Positions 12,800 to 24,434 of a DNA stretch of 64,000 nucleotides are shown here, one piece after another. The position numbers and the translations under genes are program-made. Location of the stretch: assembly GCF_029168945.1 (NCBI RefSeq), contig NC_083606.1, positions 15,154,041 through 15,218,040 of the forward strand, in the 5' to 3' direction. Source of the DNA: Cannabis sativa. Its lineage: Eukaryota; Streptophyta; Magnoliopsida; Rosales; Cannabaceae. The notes beneath the pieces were generated by a model. The model had not been told where the DNA came from. It did not search any database and saw only the letters and a list, made by a program, of their open reading frames with translations. Within the stretch, counting starts at the first letter, position 1. Each line of letters begins with the position of its first letter.

Positions 12800-15260
12800 T
12801 ATTTAAAGGAAGGGTTGTATTTTCTTCTAATATTTATTTTAAATATATATTTATTATTTCCAATTTAGAATGAAAAATTCTAAATATAAATTTTAATGTA
12901 ATATTTATAAATTATACTTAGATGGATATGAAAATAACGTGAATTATTTCCATCTTAGTAATAATTTCCATAAATATTTAGAAAATTATTCAATTTAAGT
13001 TGTTTCAAAATTAATTTGAATTAATTTACAACTCAAATTTAATTTTCTATAAATATATATTGCATTTTCGAAAATGCTTTAAAATAAAATAAAATAAATC
13101 CTGGAAAATTACTCTAATTTTATGTTGGCCCAAAATTAATAAAAATTAATTTTCAACAAAAAATATAATTTTCCTATTTAATTAAATATCTAAGAAAATT
13201 TTTAAATATTTAAGTATCATGATTAAAAAATCAACTTAAATATTAATTTTCTATTTAATTAAATACACTAGAAAAATACTTCAAGCAAAACAGATAATAT
13301 CTATCTAGACTTTCATAGACTAATTAATCCAATTTCTAATTATAATATATTTTAGTTCATTTATTTTAATTAATCATTAAATGAAAAAAGTCATTGATTT
13401 AAGTTGGTCCAAAATTAAATAAATAATTTTCAACTTTAATCTATTTTTCAAATAAAATTCGAAATTTCTACATTAAAGAAATGTAATTTCGAAATTTTGG
13501 GAAATGATTAATAAAATAAAATAAAATATATTTTGAAAATTATTCAAACTTAAGTTATTCTGAAATAAGATTCAAAACTTAAAATAATTTTCAACTTTAA
13601 TTAAATAACATGAAAATAACAATATTAAAGTATCATGATGAAAATCAACTTAGATATTGAAATTTTCAATTTAATTAAATGTATTAAATTCAAGAAATAA
13701 ATAATTAAGTAAAGAGGAAACTTAATTATTAATTCTAGTTTAATACTAGGAGAATATACTAAACTTAGATTGTCCCAAAATTAATTAGGAAACAATTAAT
13801 TTCACAATCTATGATATTTTCCTATTTAATATTAGAAATAATAACTAGTACTAGAAATAACTGTCTAGAATATATCATTAACTAAGTGTTTTTCTAAAAT
13901 TAACTTTAAAATATTACATGAAAAATAAATTTCATATATTTTAAAAGTTAATTATGTTGCTAATTCAATTTTAATTAGGTTAGACTAATATAATTAACCT
14001 AATACAATTATTTAAATAAGGCAAATGGGCCTTCACAATTGGGGTAGTTCATGTGAGGGGGAGCTGGGTTCAGTATGTCGTACCCACTTCTATGGCCCCC
14101 AACTCTCACACAAGGCCCAAAAGAGAGGAATTTAACCTTAAAATAAACAATTGTTATTCATTGAATAAGCCCAAATCTAATTGGGCCTAAATAAATTTCC
14201 TTATGTCAAAATTTATTTTAGCAACCTAGTCCATTTACTTAGTAAAAACTTAAATGGGCTCCCTATATGCATCTAAGCCCAAAAGCAAACATATAGGCTC
14301 ACACAGGTCAAATGATTTGGATGGACCATATCATGTTACTAGGTTTACACAGATGAAAGAAGTACAAAATTTACCTGTTACAAATTATTTATAAGATCTA
14401 TCGTCAATTGGACTATGATTAAAATCAGATCATTGGATCATGATCTGTCACCAAGTTAATCATAGCAATTTAGATCAGATAAATAATAGGTTTGTTAAAA
14501 AGTTTTGAATAAACAATATAAATAAACAAACATTGTCCATGTAACAGATGTGAATCAAGATATTAATATAATTAAATTATTATTCTTAAACTAACCAAAT
14601 AAAGGAAACTAATTTTAAAATATCTAGGTTTATTTGAATCAAATTAAATATCTAATAAGATCAATGATTTGAAAGGAAAGAATCTCCAATATCACTTTCA
14701 GATCTTATAATTTAATAAAATAAACCAATTCTAAAATAGATTTGGTTAGATAATTATTATTTTAGGAATAAAATAATAAATAAATAATAATTACCATAAT
14801 TATATGTCAAAATATCTCAAATTAAGCAATATTCAAATCTCTACAAAAATATCTATGTTATTTAAATATTTAAGATATGATTTATAAATTTCTAATAAGG
14901 AAAAAATGATATATATAGAAAAAATATCATTTTTAAACTTATAATTTATAAATAATTAAATATTTAACAAAATAACAAATTTTTGAATTTGAAAACATTA
15001 TGGTAAGTGTATCTATAAAAATATCTATGTTAATTTCAAATTTATTAATTATTTAATTTGTCATATAAGATAATTTTAATATAATATTTTAAATAAAAAG
15101 ACAAAGCTATCTTTTAATTTAAAATATCTTAAATATCAAAATATCTAATCTTATAATTAAATAATAAATAAATATTAAAGAAGTTAACAAATTTTTAAAT
15201 CTGACCATAATAGGAAATATTTAGAAATATTTAAAATTGGAAAAATTCCAAAATGCAAAT
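12800..15260. other. AT-rich leader of the copia element
   Basis: This is very AT-rich sequence with repeated (A)AATTTAAATA-like words and no reading frame. Within it, 14030-14300 (GAGGGGGAGCTGGGT, GTATGTCGTACCCACTTC) matches the + strand copy at about 58080-58240, so it is shared leader sequence rather than random spacer. Confidence 0.6.
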
Positions 15261-15374
15261 ATTTAAAATTGGAAACATTTCAATTTAAAATATTTAAAAT
15301 TGGAAAAATAAATTTTGGGAAACAATCCCATGAAAAAATTGGACTTTTGGGAAAAAATCCCAAAAATCGCAACT

Positions 15375-15600
15375 TTTTGGGAAAGGCGCGGCAAAGAAGG
15401 CCGCACGAGCGACGGATAGGCTGCAAAACCAGCCTTGCGCGCGCGGACAAGGGGAATTGCAGCCCCATCTGCCGAGAAAACTCGGCGGGCTGCAGGATTC
15501 CCAGGCGAGACGCACGGGCGTGCTCCTGAGTGATGGACCGAGGTACGCGCGCGGATGGGAGGTTGTCCGAAGCACCTGGTGCACGTGTGCACCTAGCTTC
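15375..15600. other. GC-rich island in the copia leader
   Basis: In an AT-rich surrounding, these roughly 220 bases are rich in CG, including CGCGCGCGG and GGTGCACGTGTGCACC-like palindromic stretches. Overlapping frames are open here only because of the high GC content. A similar island with the core CCGCGCGCGGATGG lies at 57028-57122 in the related element, so it is a family trait of the leader. Confidence 0.6.
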
Positions 15601-15867
15601 CACAACCATCATTCCCGATTTTCCAAAAATCATATCTTTCTCAATTTTTATTGGAATCGAGTTCCGTAAAAACGAAAATTGCTCAATTTTTCACAAGGAA
15701 TCCAAATAAAATATTTTCAAAAATTGAAAAAATATTTTTCATGGAAAACGAAACTGTACAACATCAACATTCATCAAACAACACATAAACCAACATGAAG
15801 CCATCCAAATCAACACAGAAACATGCAATCATCGTTTTAATTCATATTACATGAAAGTAAATCATTA

Positions 15868-15884
15868 CCATGGCTCTGGTACCA
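15868..15884 (-). other. Primer binding site (initiator tRNA-Met type)
   Basis: On the minus strand TGGTACCAGAGCCATGG starts two bases after the 5' LTR end. It matches the usual plant initiator tRNA-Met primer site (TGGTATCAGAGCC) with one change. Confidence 0.85.
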
Positions 15885-15886
15885 GT

Positions 15887-17791
15887 TGTTGGAAATTATT
15901 TTACCAGGATCTAGATTTACTAACAAGTATGTTGGATTAACAACCTAATATGAATTCTAAAACAATGAAAATAAACACATATAAAGTTAGAAAACCTTAC
16001 AGTGGGTGCAGCGGAATAATATGACTCCTTCCGTTCAGATCTCTAGCCCTTGATTCCTTTCTGTAGCAGAGCATCACCAAGATCTGAACCTGGATCTTCT
16101 TTTCTCCTTCTTTGATGCAGAAATTCTATAGTCTTCCATACTATGATTGAGATACCACTTGATGTGTGTGGGCACTACTCATCTCACAAGGATTTCGAAA
16201 TTTTCTCTCTTTTTCTCTCTCAATTTCGTGGCTAATAGCATACAAGAGAAGAGAGCAAAGGTTTCTTTATATAGGGAGAAGGGAGAGCACAACTTTCCAA
16301 ATAAAACAGTTTCCTCTTTTACTGTGTAATTGATTAACTGCCTTATTTAGTGTGATCCACCACTTTCCTATTATAGCTAGGCTTTGATTAGCAATTACAT
16401 GACAATTAAAAAATAAAATAATAATTGGGAAACACAAAGGGAGTTCTCGGCCATAGAGGGAAATGGGCCTCACTTGGATTTTGCAGTTTCCTCAATTTTA
16501 TTTCTATTTCTCCAAAAATGCCACTTTTCCAATTCTAATCATTTAAATGCCAAAACTAATTATTTAATAACTAAAATAGATTATTAAATAATATTGTCAT
16601 TTAAAATAATTATTAATTAGACATACAAAGTCTCTTAATTAATAATTAAACCTAGAAACCCTTTTCTTTACGATTTTAAACTGTGAGAATTCATAAAGTA
16701 GACATAGTCTAACTTTTAGAATTATAATTGATTAATTAAAATCAATTAACTGAGTCTTACAAGCAGTATGGCCTCAACTAGTATGGGGACCATGGGTCTA
16801 TATAACCGAGCTTCCAATAAGTCGAACTGAATTTACCAAGTAAATTCCCTAACTTATTAATTCCTCATTGAATCCACACTTAGAACTTGGAATTGCACTC
16901 TCAGTCATATAGAAATGCTCTATATGTTCCACGATATAGACACGTCATTAGTTATCCATTGTTATAACCCTCATGTGATCAATGATCCTCTATATAGATG
17001 ATTTACACTGTACAGGGATTAAATTACCGTAACACCCTACAATGTATTTTATCCTTAAAACACTTAACCCTGTATAAATGATATTTCACCTAAGTGAAAT
17101 GAGATCTCCACCATTTATCTTCGTTTGGTTAAGCTCGAAGGAAATCATCCTTTACTTCTATTTGCCAAATAGAAGCTATAGATTCCATATTTATGTTAGC
17201 GCTCCCCCACTCAATTGTATTACCGTGTTCCCAAAATGTACGTATCACCCTGATACAAAACTAGGCTTAACTAACAAATCAAAGAACACGAATAATACTC
17301 TTGAAATTGAGCCTAACCATATCAGGATTTCGATCATGTGATCTAGGATCAACTTATGATATTGAATTGAATAGATATTTACGGTAAGTTTCAAAATCTA
17401 ATTCAAAGTTCAATATCGGTCCATTCCGATGTATACTCCATACATCCGATACTGGTAAACTTTGACAATGTCCTGGAAAGGACATAACACTTTTCCAAGG
17501 TGTAAGAATACCTATCGCTGATTATACCATGTCAGTCTAAATCCAGTGTTCTGACAAATCAGGGAATCTACTTTTGAACATATAATAAAGATTATATTCC
17601 ACTGTGCTGACAACACTATAATCTTTAACCAACTCATATGTTCTGGACTTAAAAAGAATTCATACATTATATACTTATAATCATGAAATAAATCATGTGA
17701 ACCATGCAACATAAAATGTTATTTCTGATCTTTATTAATAAGTAAATCTGATTATATGAAATGAGTTTTATTTAGGGCATAAAACCCAACA
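15887..17791 (-). repeat. 5' LTR of the copia element (uninterrupted)
   Basis: It is 1905 bp, begins TGTTGGAAAT and ends AAACCCAACA on +. It lacks the nested insertion found in its partner. It should carry the promoter and polyadenylation signals of the element. The TTTATATAGG stretch near 16264-16273 lies in + orientation and is not an obvious promoter for the minus-strand element. Confidence 0.92.
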
Positions 17792-17796
17792 GTCTA

Positions 17797-17985
17797 TTAC
17801 CTAGAGTGGTTAGATAATCCAGTACTGGTACCAAATCCAAACGGGACATGGCAAGTATGAATAGACTTCACTAACTTGAACAAAGCCTGCCCAAAGGATT
17901 GCTTCCTACTTCCAAGAATGGACCAAATGGTAGATGCCAATCTGGCTATGAGTTGTTAGCCTTCATGGACGCCTACTTAATATTG
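17797..17985 (+). pseudogene. Gypsy Tat-lineage RT fragment (right half)
   Basis: Directly after the right GTCTA, the + strand reads YLEWLDNPVLVPNPNGTW followed by IDFTNLNKACPKDCFLLPR and DQMVDANL, the N-terminal fingers/palm of a Tat-lineage reverse transcriptase. It continues the fragment that stops at 5499. Stops interrupt it, and similarity ends near 17985, where another sequence begins. Confidence 0.75.
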
Positions 17986-17989
17986 GCGG

Positions 17990-19083
17990 TAAGAAATCAT
18001 CAACTATTCTAGTGGCCAAAAAATCTAAATTAACCCAGAAACAAGATGACGATTAAGATGAATATGAAGATGAAAAGATATCTAAAAGTTTTCTCTCTAT
18101 TGCATTCAATGTCTGAGTTACACAAAATGATCTTCCAATCCCTTCTCATATCTGAGAAAAAGAGGTATTTATAGGTTGTAATGGCCTGAAGTACAAGGTG
18201 GTCCCAAGGGGATAATGTGTCACTTTCATGCTGCACGTCGCAGGTGCATGAGGTGGCCCTGCACCTCATGCATTGTCTGGTGTCAGGTGATCCCCAATTG
18301 TAGGAGTGTGGTCCCTGATTGTAGAAGTGTGGTTGTAGTGTACCCTTGGTTGGGTCCTCAAACCTTGCAGGTGCATTGTCTCCACTACACTTACCTTCTT
18401 ACTCTTAGAGCTTGTAATTGACATGGTGGTACGCTTGTCTCTTGCACGCTTGTCCTTTGATTCCCCATTCAACGACATTCTTGTCAGCATGCACTCAAAT
18501 GAATTTCATCTTACATTCATGACACATGCACGTTATTCTACTCACCCATTGTAACATAACTCACACTCGTGCATCTCCTAACTCGCATATAGGCCCCCCC
18601 ACATGGGCTCGCATGCGAGCCCACTAGGCTCACAACATACACACACACGCATCACTCACCGCCATGGCTTGAATGCAAGCCCCCCACATGGGCTCGCATG
18701 CAAGCCCCTGAGGCTCACAACACACACACCCTTCCAACCACAGACACTCACGCATATGCTTGCATGCGAGCCCCTCATCTCGCATCCCTACAACCGTGCA
18801 CACATATGCATTCATACACTCGAGTGCACATACTCACATGCACACATACATGCATCCATGAATTCTCCTTCTTATGCCCTCGCTTTTACGTTCTCTCGTT
18901 CGTTAATCGCCACAGGGTTAGTCATTGAATCACATGGGTGCATCTTAGGAATCGTAAGTGTCGATGATGACTTTATGAAATACATGCCAACTAGGTACAC
19001 TCGTTGAATGCACTTTTGTTAGTCCCTTGGGGATTAGTTAACTAACCTTAAAAGTTATTTGTGCTAATTTTCAGGGTTAACAC
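17990..19083 (-). repeat. Putative LTR of a Tat-lineage gypsy element
   Basis: On the minus strand the sequence TGTTAACCCTGAAAATTAGC starts at 19083, right after a purine-rich CCTAGGGGCAAG that would fit a polypurine tract. Integrase remnants of the same orientation lie at 20.2-22 kb, which is the layout of the 3' end of a gypsy element. The far LTR end near 18 kb is not defined, and no second copy is in the window. Confidence 0.4.
18600..18790. repeat. Palindrome-bearing tandem repeat
   Basis: About three degenerate copies of a unit of roughly 85 bp are seen, each with GGGCTCGCATGC(G/A)AGCCC followed by AGGCTCACAACA and a CACACA run. The first copy (18605-18622) is a perfect 18-bp palindrome; the second has one mismatch. 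The CA-rich tracts continue to about 18850. Confidence 0.7.
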
Positions 19084-19330
19084 TTGCCCCTAGGATACAA
19101 GAATTCATTCAAGTGTTCTTGTCAACTGAGTGAGTTTGGGAATATGCCTTGCTAAAGTGTGAGACCCTCTTAGTGTTCTTCGAGGAGGTGCCCGCTTTGC
19201 ATTGGGGGCTTCCCTTGCCTGAATTTTACTTTGCGACAATATGTTGAAGTAGTGATGGATTCTCCTCACTTTTTCTAATCATTTTTTTTACCAAGTGACC
19301 TCAGCCACCATGCGGTCAAGCATCATTTTA

Positions 19331-19610
19331 ACCTGATATTGGCTGAACGACTCCAAGGGTCGATCTTTAGCCAAGCAACTTTCGTAACTGATATTGGCCG
19401 AGCGACTTCGAGGGTCACTCTTTGGCCAATCGACTTTTGTAATTAATGTTGGTTGAGCAACTCCGAGGGTCACTCTTCAGCCAAGCGAATTTTGTAACTG
19501 ATGTTGACCAAGAAAATCTGAGGGTCACTCTTTGGCCAAGCGATTGTTTGTAATTGACGTTGGCCGAACAACTCTAAGGTTCCCTCTTTTTCCAAGCAAC
19601 TTTCCTCGCA
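19331..19610. repeat. Minisatellite of about 57 bp, five copies
   Basis: Five imperfect units follow the pattern TGATNTTGGCCGAGCGACT..GAGGGTCACTCTTTGGCCAAGCGACTTT.GTAA. The divergence between units suggests an old array. It lies in the untranslated 3' part of the Tat-type fragment. Confidence 0.75.
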
Positions 19611-20159
19611 GTGGTAAGCAGGCATTCATTTGAGGGAGTATTACTCTTTGAGCGGTCTCATCCTCTTATTATTTCTCCATCCTTCCACTCAGATGTGAGG
19701 AGGCTTGTTGTACTTAACAGCTCCCCTCTTGACTTGTAAGTGTTTTCTTACATTTGGGAGGCACCCTCTCGTTTTAGCGTTAGGCCACAAGTGTCTTTCA
19801 AGACCTCTTTTCGCTCGGCGACCTTTGTGAGGAAAAGTGTATTTATTTTATTAAGCAAAGGTTGCTTGTCCTTGCTGACTTCATTTTTTTTACTCTTCCT
19901 CCTTTCCTTTCTAAGTGTGCAGTGTTTCCAATGGTGCCTTGCCCTTGGGGTTTGTGCAATTTTTTTTTTATATGTACATACCTTCCTTCTTCATTGTTAT
20001 TATTATTATTTTTAATGAAAGATGAGATATATTACTTCATCATGTGATAAGGTGTGATTGCCTAATTCTAATGCAATATCATATATTCCAAAGAACAATT
20101 TGTAGGCTATCTGGGTGGCCTTTTGTTTCATGACATTAGAGTGGAAACATTGAAAAATA

Positions 20160-22030
20160 AGAGGAAACTTAAACTCGTGGAGTTGCCTTATGGGCTTCCT
20201 CCTTGATTTCAAAACACAAATGGCTAAAAGATACATTCGACTCACATTTATAGCAATAGAATTTCTTCAAATGCCCTGCGTTCCATGCCCTTGATATTAT
20301 CGTGTCATCTATGCGGGCCAACTTGTAGGTCCCTGGCGGGATGACTTTGGCAATCTGATAGGGCCCCTCCCAATTGGTTCCCAAGAATCCTGCCCTCGGA
20401 TCCTTAGTTTTTGGGAGGACTTTCCTTAGCACCAAAACTTTGGTCTTAAAGGCATGCATGTGGACTCTTGAATTATAGTATCATGTTGCCCTTTGTTGAT
20501 ACACCACCAATCTCATTTGGGCTACATCTCTTCTGTCCTCTAAGAGATCCAAGTTTTCTGCCATTGCTTTTTCATTGACCTCTTTGTTGAAATTCTTCAC
20601 ACGAAACAAGTTGAGTTTCATCTCGATGGAAAGTACAGCTTTGCACCTGTATGCTAGGGAGAAAGGAGTTTCACTCATGGTGGAGTGGGGCGTGGTCCTG
20701 TATGCCCAGAGTACATTCGGTAGTTCATCCACTTATCTGCCCTTAAGCTTTTCTAGCTTTGTTTCGAGGAACTTTTTGATTATCTAGGTTTGCTGCCTCA
20801 ACTTGCCCGTTAGCTTAAGTTTGCACTACTGCTGATAATCTCCTCTCAATGCCTCTCTCAGAGAAATAAGAACTCAACAAATCTCCTTCAAATTGGGTCC
20901 CATTGTCAGTCATTATTTTGTAAGGTACTTTAAACCTTCATATCAAGAACTTGTTGATGAATGATAACACTTGTTTAGCGATGATACAAACCAAGGCCTC
21001 AACCTCTACCCATTTGGTGTAATTGTCTATTGCCACCACATCATATGTTACCCTGACTCTTCCTGTCGGTAGGGCCCCAATTAAATCGATTTCCCACATG
21101 GCGAATGGCCATAGGCTTGTCATGCTTATGAGTTTGGCAAGAGGGCGCCTGCTATAGCTAGCCTGCCTCTGGCATTTGTCACATTTTTTTTTTTGTGAAT
21201 GCCGTTGCATCTTTCTCTAAACTAGGCCAGTAGTATCCGTCTTTCAATACTTTCCTTGACATTGAATAACCTCCTGCATGGCTCCCACATTCTCCTTCAT
21301 GTATTTTTAATAACACTTGCTGCACTTCACTTTCTTTTATACAATGCATGAGCGGGGTGGAGAAGCCTCTCTTTCACAGATTTCCATCCATCAAGCCATA
21401 TCTAATGATTTTATATTGGATTCTTCAAGCCTCCTTCTTATCCAAGGGAAACTTCCCTTCTTGGATGTACTTAATGTACGACATCATCTAGGAGGGTTCT
21501 TCCCCTTCCACTTGCAACACTTGATCACACTCAATAGTTGGTTAGGCTAAGAAATCTACTAGCACAGACTCTAGAATATCAACCTTTTGGGTCAACCGTG
21601 AAGTATTGTAGCTATTCCAGGTAACTCCTAACCTAGGCTAGGTATGCCACCATCCTTGGCCCTTTCGCTTGATATTCTCCTTACTTGGAAAACCACCAAT
21701 TGCGAGTAGCTAAAATCTACAGCCGCATAACTTCTAATTCCTTGGCGAGTTTCAATCCAACCAACATTGCTTCATACTCAGCTTCGTTGTTGGAAGCCTT
21801 GAAGCCAAAACTTATCGCATAATACATTTTAGTTCCTCCAAGGGCTGTCATCACAACCCCGGCTCCTGCCCCGTTATCATTCAAGGCTCTGTCTACATGA
21901 AACTCACAAGTGGCCTCTCTTTCTCCATTCTCTTCTAACTGTCCATTGGTTTTTTGCTCTCAATCCTTCCCATTTGGACGATAGGTGAATTCTGCCATGA
22001 AATCTGCCATCACTTGCTCGATGAGTGCTT
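20160..22030 (-). pseudogene. Tat-lineage gypsy RNase H and integrase remnant
   Basis: Reading the minus strand from about 21900 down, an RNase H-like block containing AISFGFKASNNEAEYEAMLVGLKLAKEL is followed by KCQRQASYSRRPLAKL (integrase zinc-finger end), WEIDLIGALPTGRVRVTYDVVAIDNYTKWVE (first catalytic Asp), MTDNGTQFEGD (second Asp), NGQVEAAN (catalytic Glu), then LWAYRTTPHSTMSETPFSLAY and a C-terminal GTNWEGPYQIAKVIPPGTYKL block. All DDE residues are still readable, but many stops and frame changes break the frame. Its orientation is opposite to the gag/RT remnant at 1.4-18 kb, so it is a separate insertion or an inverted piece. Confidence 0.8.
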
Positions 22031-22036
22031 GATGAA

Positions 22037-23275
22037 GATATTTTTATGGTGCAACCCCTAGCTTTGAAGACACTCAAAAACCACATCATGTGTGCAAATT
22101 GCACAAGTCCATCTATGGTTTAAAACAGAATCCAAGGGTTTGGTATGAACAATTAAGAACAACATTTATTTAGTGGGGCTTCGAGAATTCCAAGGCTGAT
22201 TTATCTTTCTTCATACTTGAAAACTCAAAGTTTTTCATCATGACTCTTATTTATGTTGATGACATAGTTGTTACAGGAAACAGCCCAAGCCAAACCACCA
22301 CTTTCATTTCCAAGCTCAACAAAACATTCTCCCCAAAGGATCTGGGGCCACTACAATACTTTCTGGGCATTGAAGTATACAGGGACAATACATGCATATA
22401 CTTGTCCCATAGTAAGTATATAACAGAACTTCTTCAAAGGGTTAAAGTGGAAAACACAAAACCCAATGTTACTCCAATCACAGCAAGAAAGGCATTGTCC
22501 ATAACAGATGGCATACCTATGAGTGAACCAACAACCTACTGAAGTGTAATAGGAGCCTTGCAATATCTCAGTCATACCAAACTTGACATTTCGTTTGCTC
22601 TCAATAAATTTAGCTAGCTAGTTTCTCAAACAACCTACTGATGTGCACTGGGGAGCAGCCAAAAGGATACTTAGGTATCTCAAAGGGACAATGCATCATG
22701 GGCTGCACATACCTCCTAGCACTAATCTAAACTTAATTGGCTTTATTGATGCTGACTGGGCCTGCTGCCCAGATGATAGGAAGTCTGTTGCATGCTATTG
22801 TGTGTTTTTAGGAGATGCTTTGATCTCTTGGTCATCAAAGAAATAAACTGTCGTGGCTAGGAGCAGCATGGATTCTAAATACAGAGCTCTTGCTCAGTTG
22901 GCTGCAGAGATTTCATGGCTCCCAGAGTTGTCGAATGAACTCAAGTTCAAATGCACTTCAACAACAGTTATTTGGTGTGACAATATGAGTGCAAGTGCAC
23001 TGGCAGCTAACCCTGTTTATCACGCTCGAACGAAACACATTGAGATTGATGTCCACTTTGTGAGAAATAAGGTCTCACAGTGGGCTATCTGTTTATCACG
23101 CTCGAACGAAACAAGGTGTGACAATATGGTGTGACAATCAGGAAGTATGATTTAGTACATGTCCCCTCTCATGATCAGATAGCTAACAGCTTAACAAAAG
23201 GGCTTACTCCAACTCGGTTTCAATTTCTTGTCAACAAACTCAATGTGATTCAATCACCTTATTGTTTGAGAGGTG
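22037..23275 (+). pseudogene. Ty1/copia RT and RNase H remnant
   Basis: Starting with an EDIFMVQP block, the + strand reads KSIYGLKQ (frame-shifted), LIYVDDIVVTG (the RT YVDD active site, about 22243-22275), LGPLQYFLGIEV, a broken TY*SVIGALQYL segment, WGAAKRILRYLKGTMHHGL (22649-22705), and RNase H blocks GFIDADWA, SSMDSKYRALAQLAAEI and WCDNMSASALAANP..HARTKHIEIDVHFVR (about 22972-23072). Several stops and a 59-bp filler insert (23077-23135) destroy the frame. The likely 3' LTR follows at 23276. Confidence 0.85.
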
Positions 23276-23530
23276 GTGTTAAAGAAATTGAATCCAATAA
23301 TATTTAATCATGAGCTTACAAAAGAAGAGTGGCAGTACTGAATGAGGGAATCCCAAGATTTAACAATCATTGTGTAATCATTACCTTTTTGTAACAAACT
23401 TTACCATTAGGTCTCTTTTTCTGTGCTTTAGTCTTTACACGTGTATTGCCACTATTGGCCTCTGTTTTTCCTGTAAAATGCATCCTTACTATATAATGAA
23501 ATGCAACTCATTCACTCATTTTTGTGTTGA
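23276..23530 (+). repeat. Possible 3' LTR start of the copia remnant
   Basis: The coding remnant ends in a TTGAGAGGTGG purine-rich stretch, followed by TGTTAAAGAAATTG, the usual TG start of a copia LTR. The right end is not defined, and no second LTR is in the window. Confidence 0.4.
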
Positions 23531-23670
23531 GTTTTCCATTCAAGAATAAGTACCCAATGTATATTATTATTAATTGATCTCTGTACAGACAGTACTTACT
23601 AGGAGAACAAAATTTCCAAACCGAAGAATTTTAATCCCATGACATGTAAATTATTAGAATAGTTTTATGG

Positions 23671-24065
23671 CTAATTAGGATTTTTATCCCTCGAACTTTG
23701 ACATGTATCAAATCATGCTCCCTAAACTTTTATGGCCGTTAAAAATTCTCCCTGAACTATTGAAATTGTTAGATTTAAAGACTCTTAATTTCATTCAATT
23801 TTACTATTTCAGTGATTATTTATGTACTAAATCATGCTCCCCACACTTTAAAATCTACCAAATCATACTCTTCAAACTTTGACATGTACTAAATCATACA
23901 TCCTGAACTTTCATCCACGTTAGTTTTTTTTTTTTTTACTAAAATTGAATAAAAATCCCTAAATTCAATAATCTCAACAGTTGAAGGAATATTTTTAACA
24001 ACTTTTAAAAATTAAAGAACATAATTTAATACATATCAAAATTCAAGGATAAAAATCCTAATTAA
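23671..24065. mobile_element. MITE-like element with long inverted repeats
   Basis: The left end (CTAATTAGGATTTTTATCC) and right end (GGATAAAAATCCTAATTAA) are inverted repeats with one mismatch, and the similarity extends further inward (CGAACTTTGACATGTATCAAAT against the complement of ACATATCAAAATTCAAGG). It has no coding capacity. A related sequence lies at 27316-27590. Confidence 0.7.
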
Positions 24066-24434
24066 CTTATTTTTATTGTCAACGACCTATCTATCTACCA
24101 AGACGAGACCGAACGAGAGTCATTAATCTTGTCAACCACCACGAAAGAAAAGACAAACAAAAAATTAAATTTCAAACAATAAAAGCCACAATAATAATCC
24201 AATAATCTCATCACATATAATTATCAACAACTATTCAAGAAATAATTCTCCCGATCGAATAAGAAAATACAGATAATTAATAAATAATAGAACCAATCAG
24301 TTTCAAAACATACGGTGGTCAAACAGTACAATAAAAATTAATTAAGTAGCAGTGAAAAAAAAAAAAAAAAAAACCACAAGCAAAGAGATATACCATGCTT
24401 GCTACTATCGATCACTTCACTACTACTCTTTAAT
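24066..24434. other. Spacer downstream of the phytocyanin gene
   Basis: AT-rich sequence with an A run at 24354-24373. It probably includes the 3' untranslated region of the minus-strand phytocyanin gene. No other gene is seen. Confidence 0.4.

Larger units (their letters stand above)
5500..17791 (-). mobile_element. Complete Ty1/copia LTR element with decayed pol and a nested insertion
   Basis: The element has two 1905-bp LTRs (15887-17791 is the 5' LTR and 5500-9696 the 3' LTR in element sense, the latter enlarged by a 2287-bp insertion plus a 5-bp duplication), GTCTA target duplications, an initiator-tRNA-Met-like primer site next to the 5' LTR and a purine-rich tract next to the 3' LTR. 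By eye the two LTRs differ at roughly 20 positions, so insertion was fairly recent. The internal 6.2 kb has no long reading frame. A GC-rich island, an AT-rich leader, a structured leader block and only faint pol traces can be seen. It therefore looks non-autonomous. It landed inside an older gypsy RT gene. Confidence 0.9.

Noticed and set aside
15263..15669. Several overlapping open frames on both strands
   Set aside because: They are open because of the high GC content of the leader island, have no known domain, and the equivalent region of the related element does not keep them.
18603..19007. 134-codon His/Thr-rich frame
   Set aside because: It is a translation of the palindromic CA-rich tandem repeat; no gene signals.
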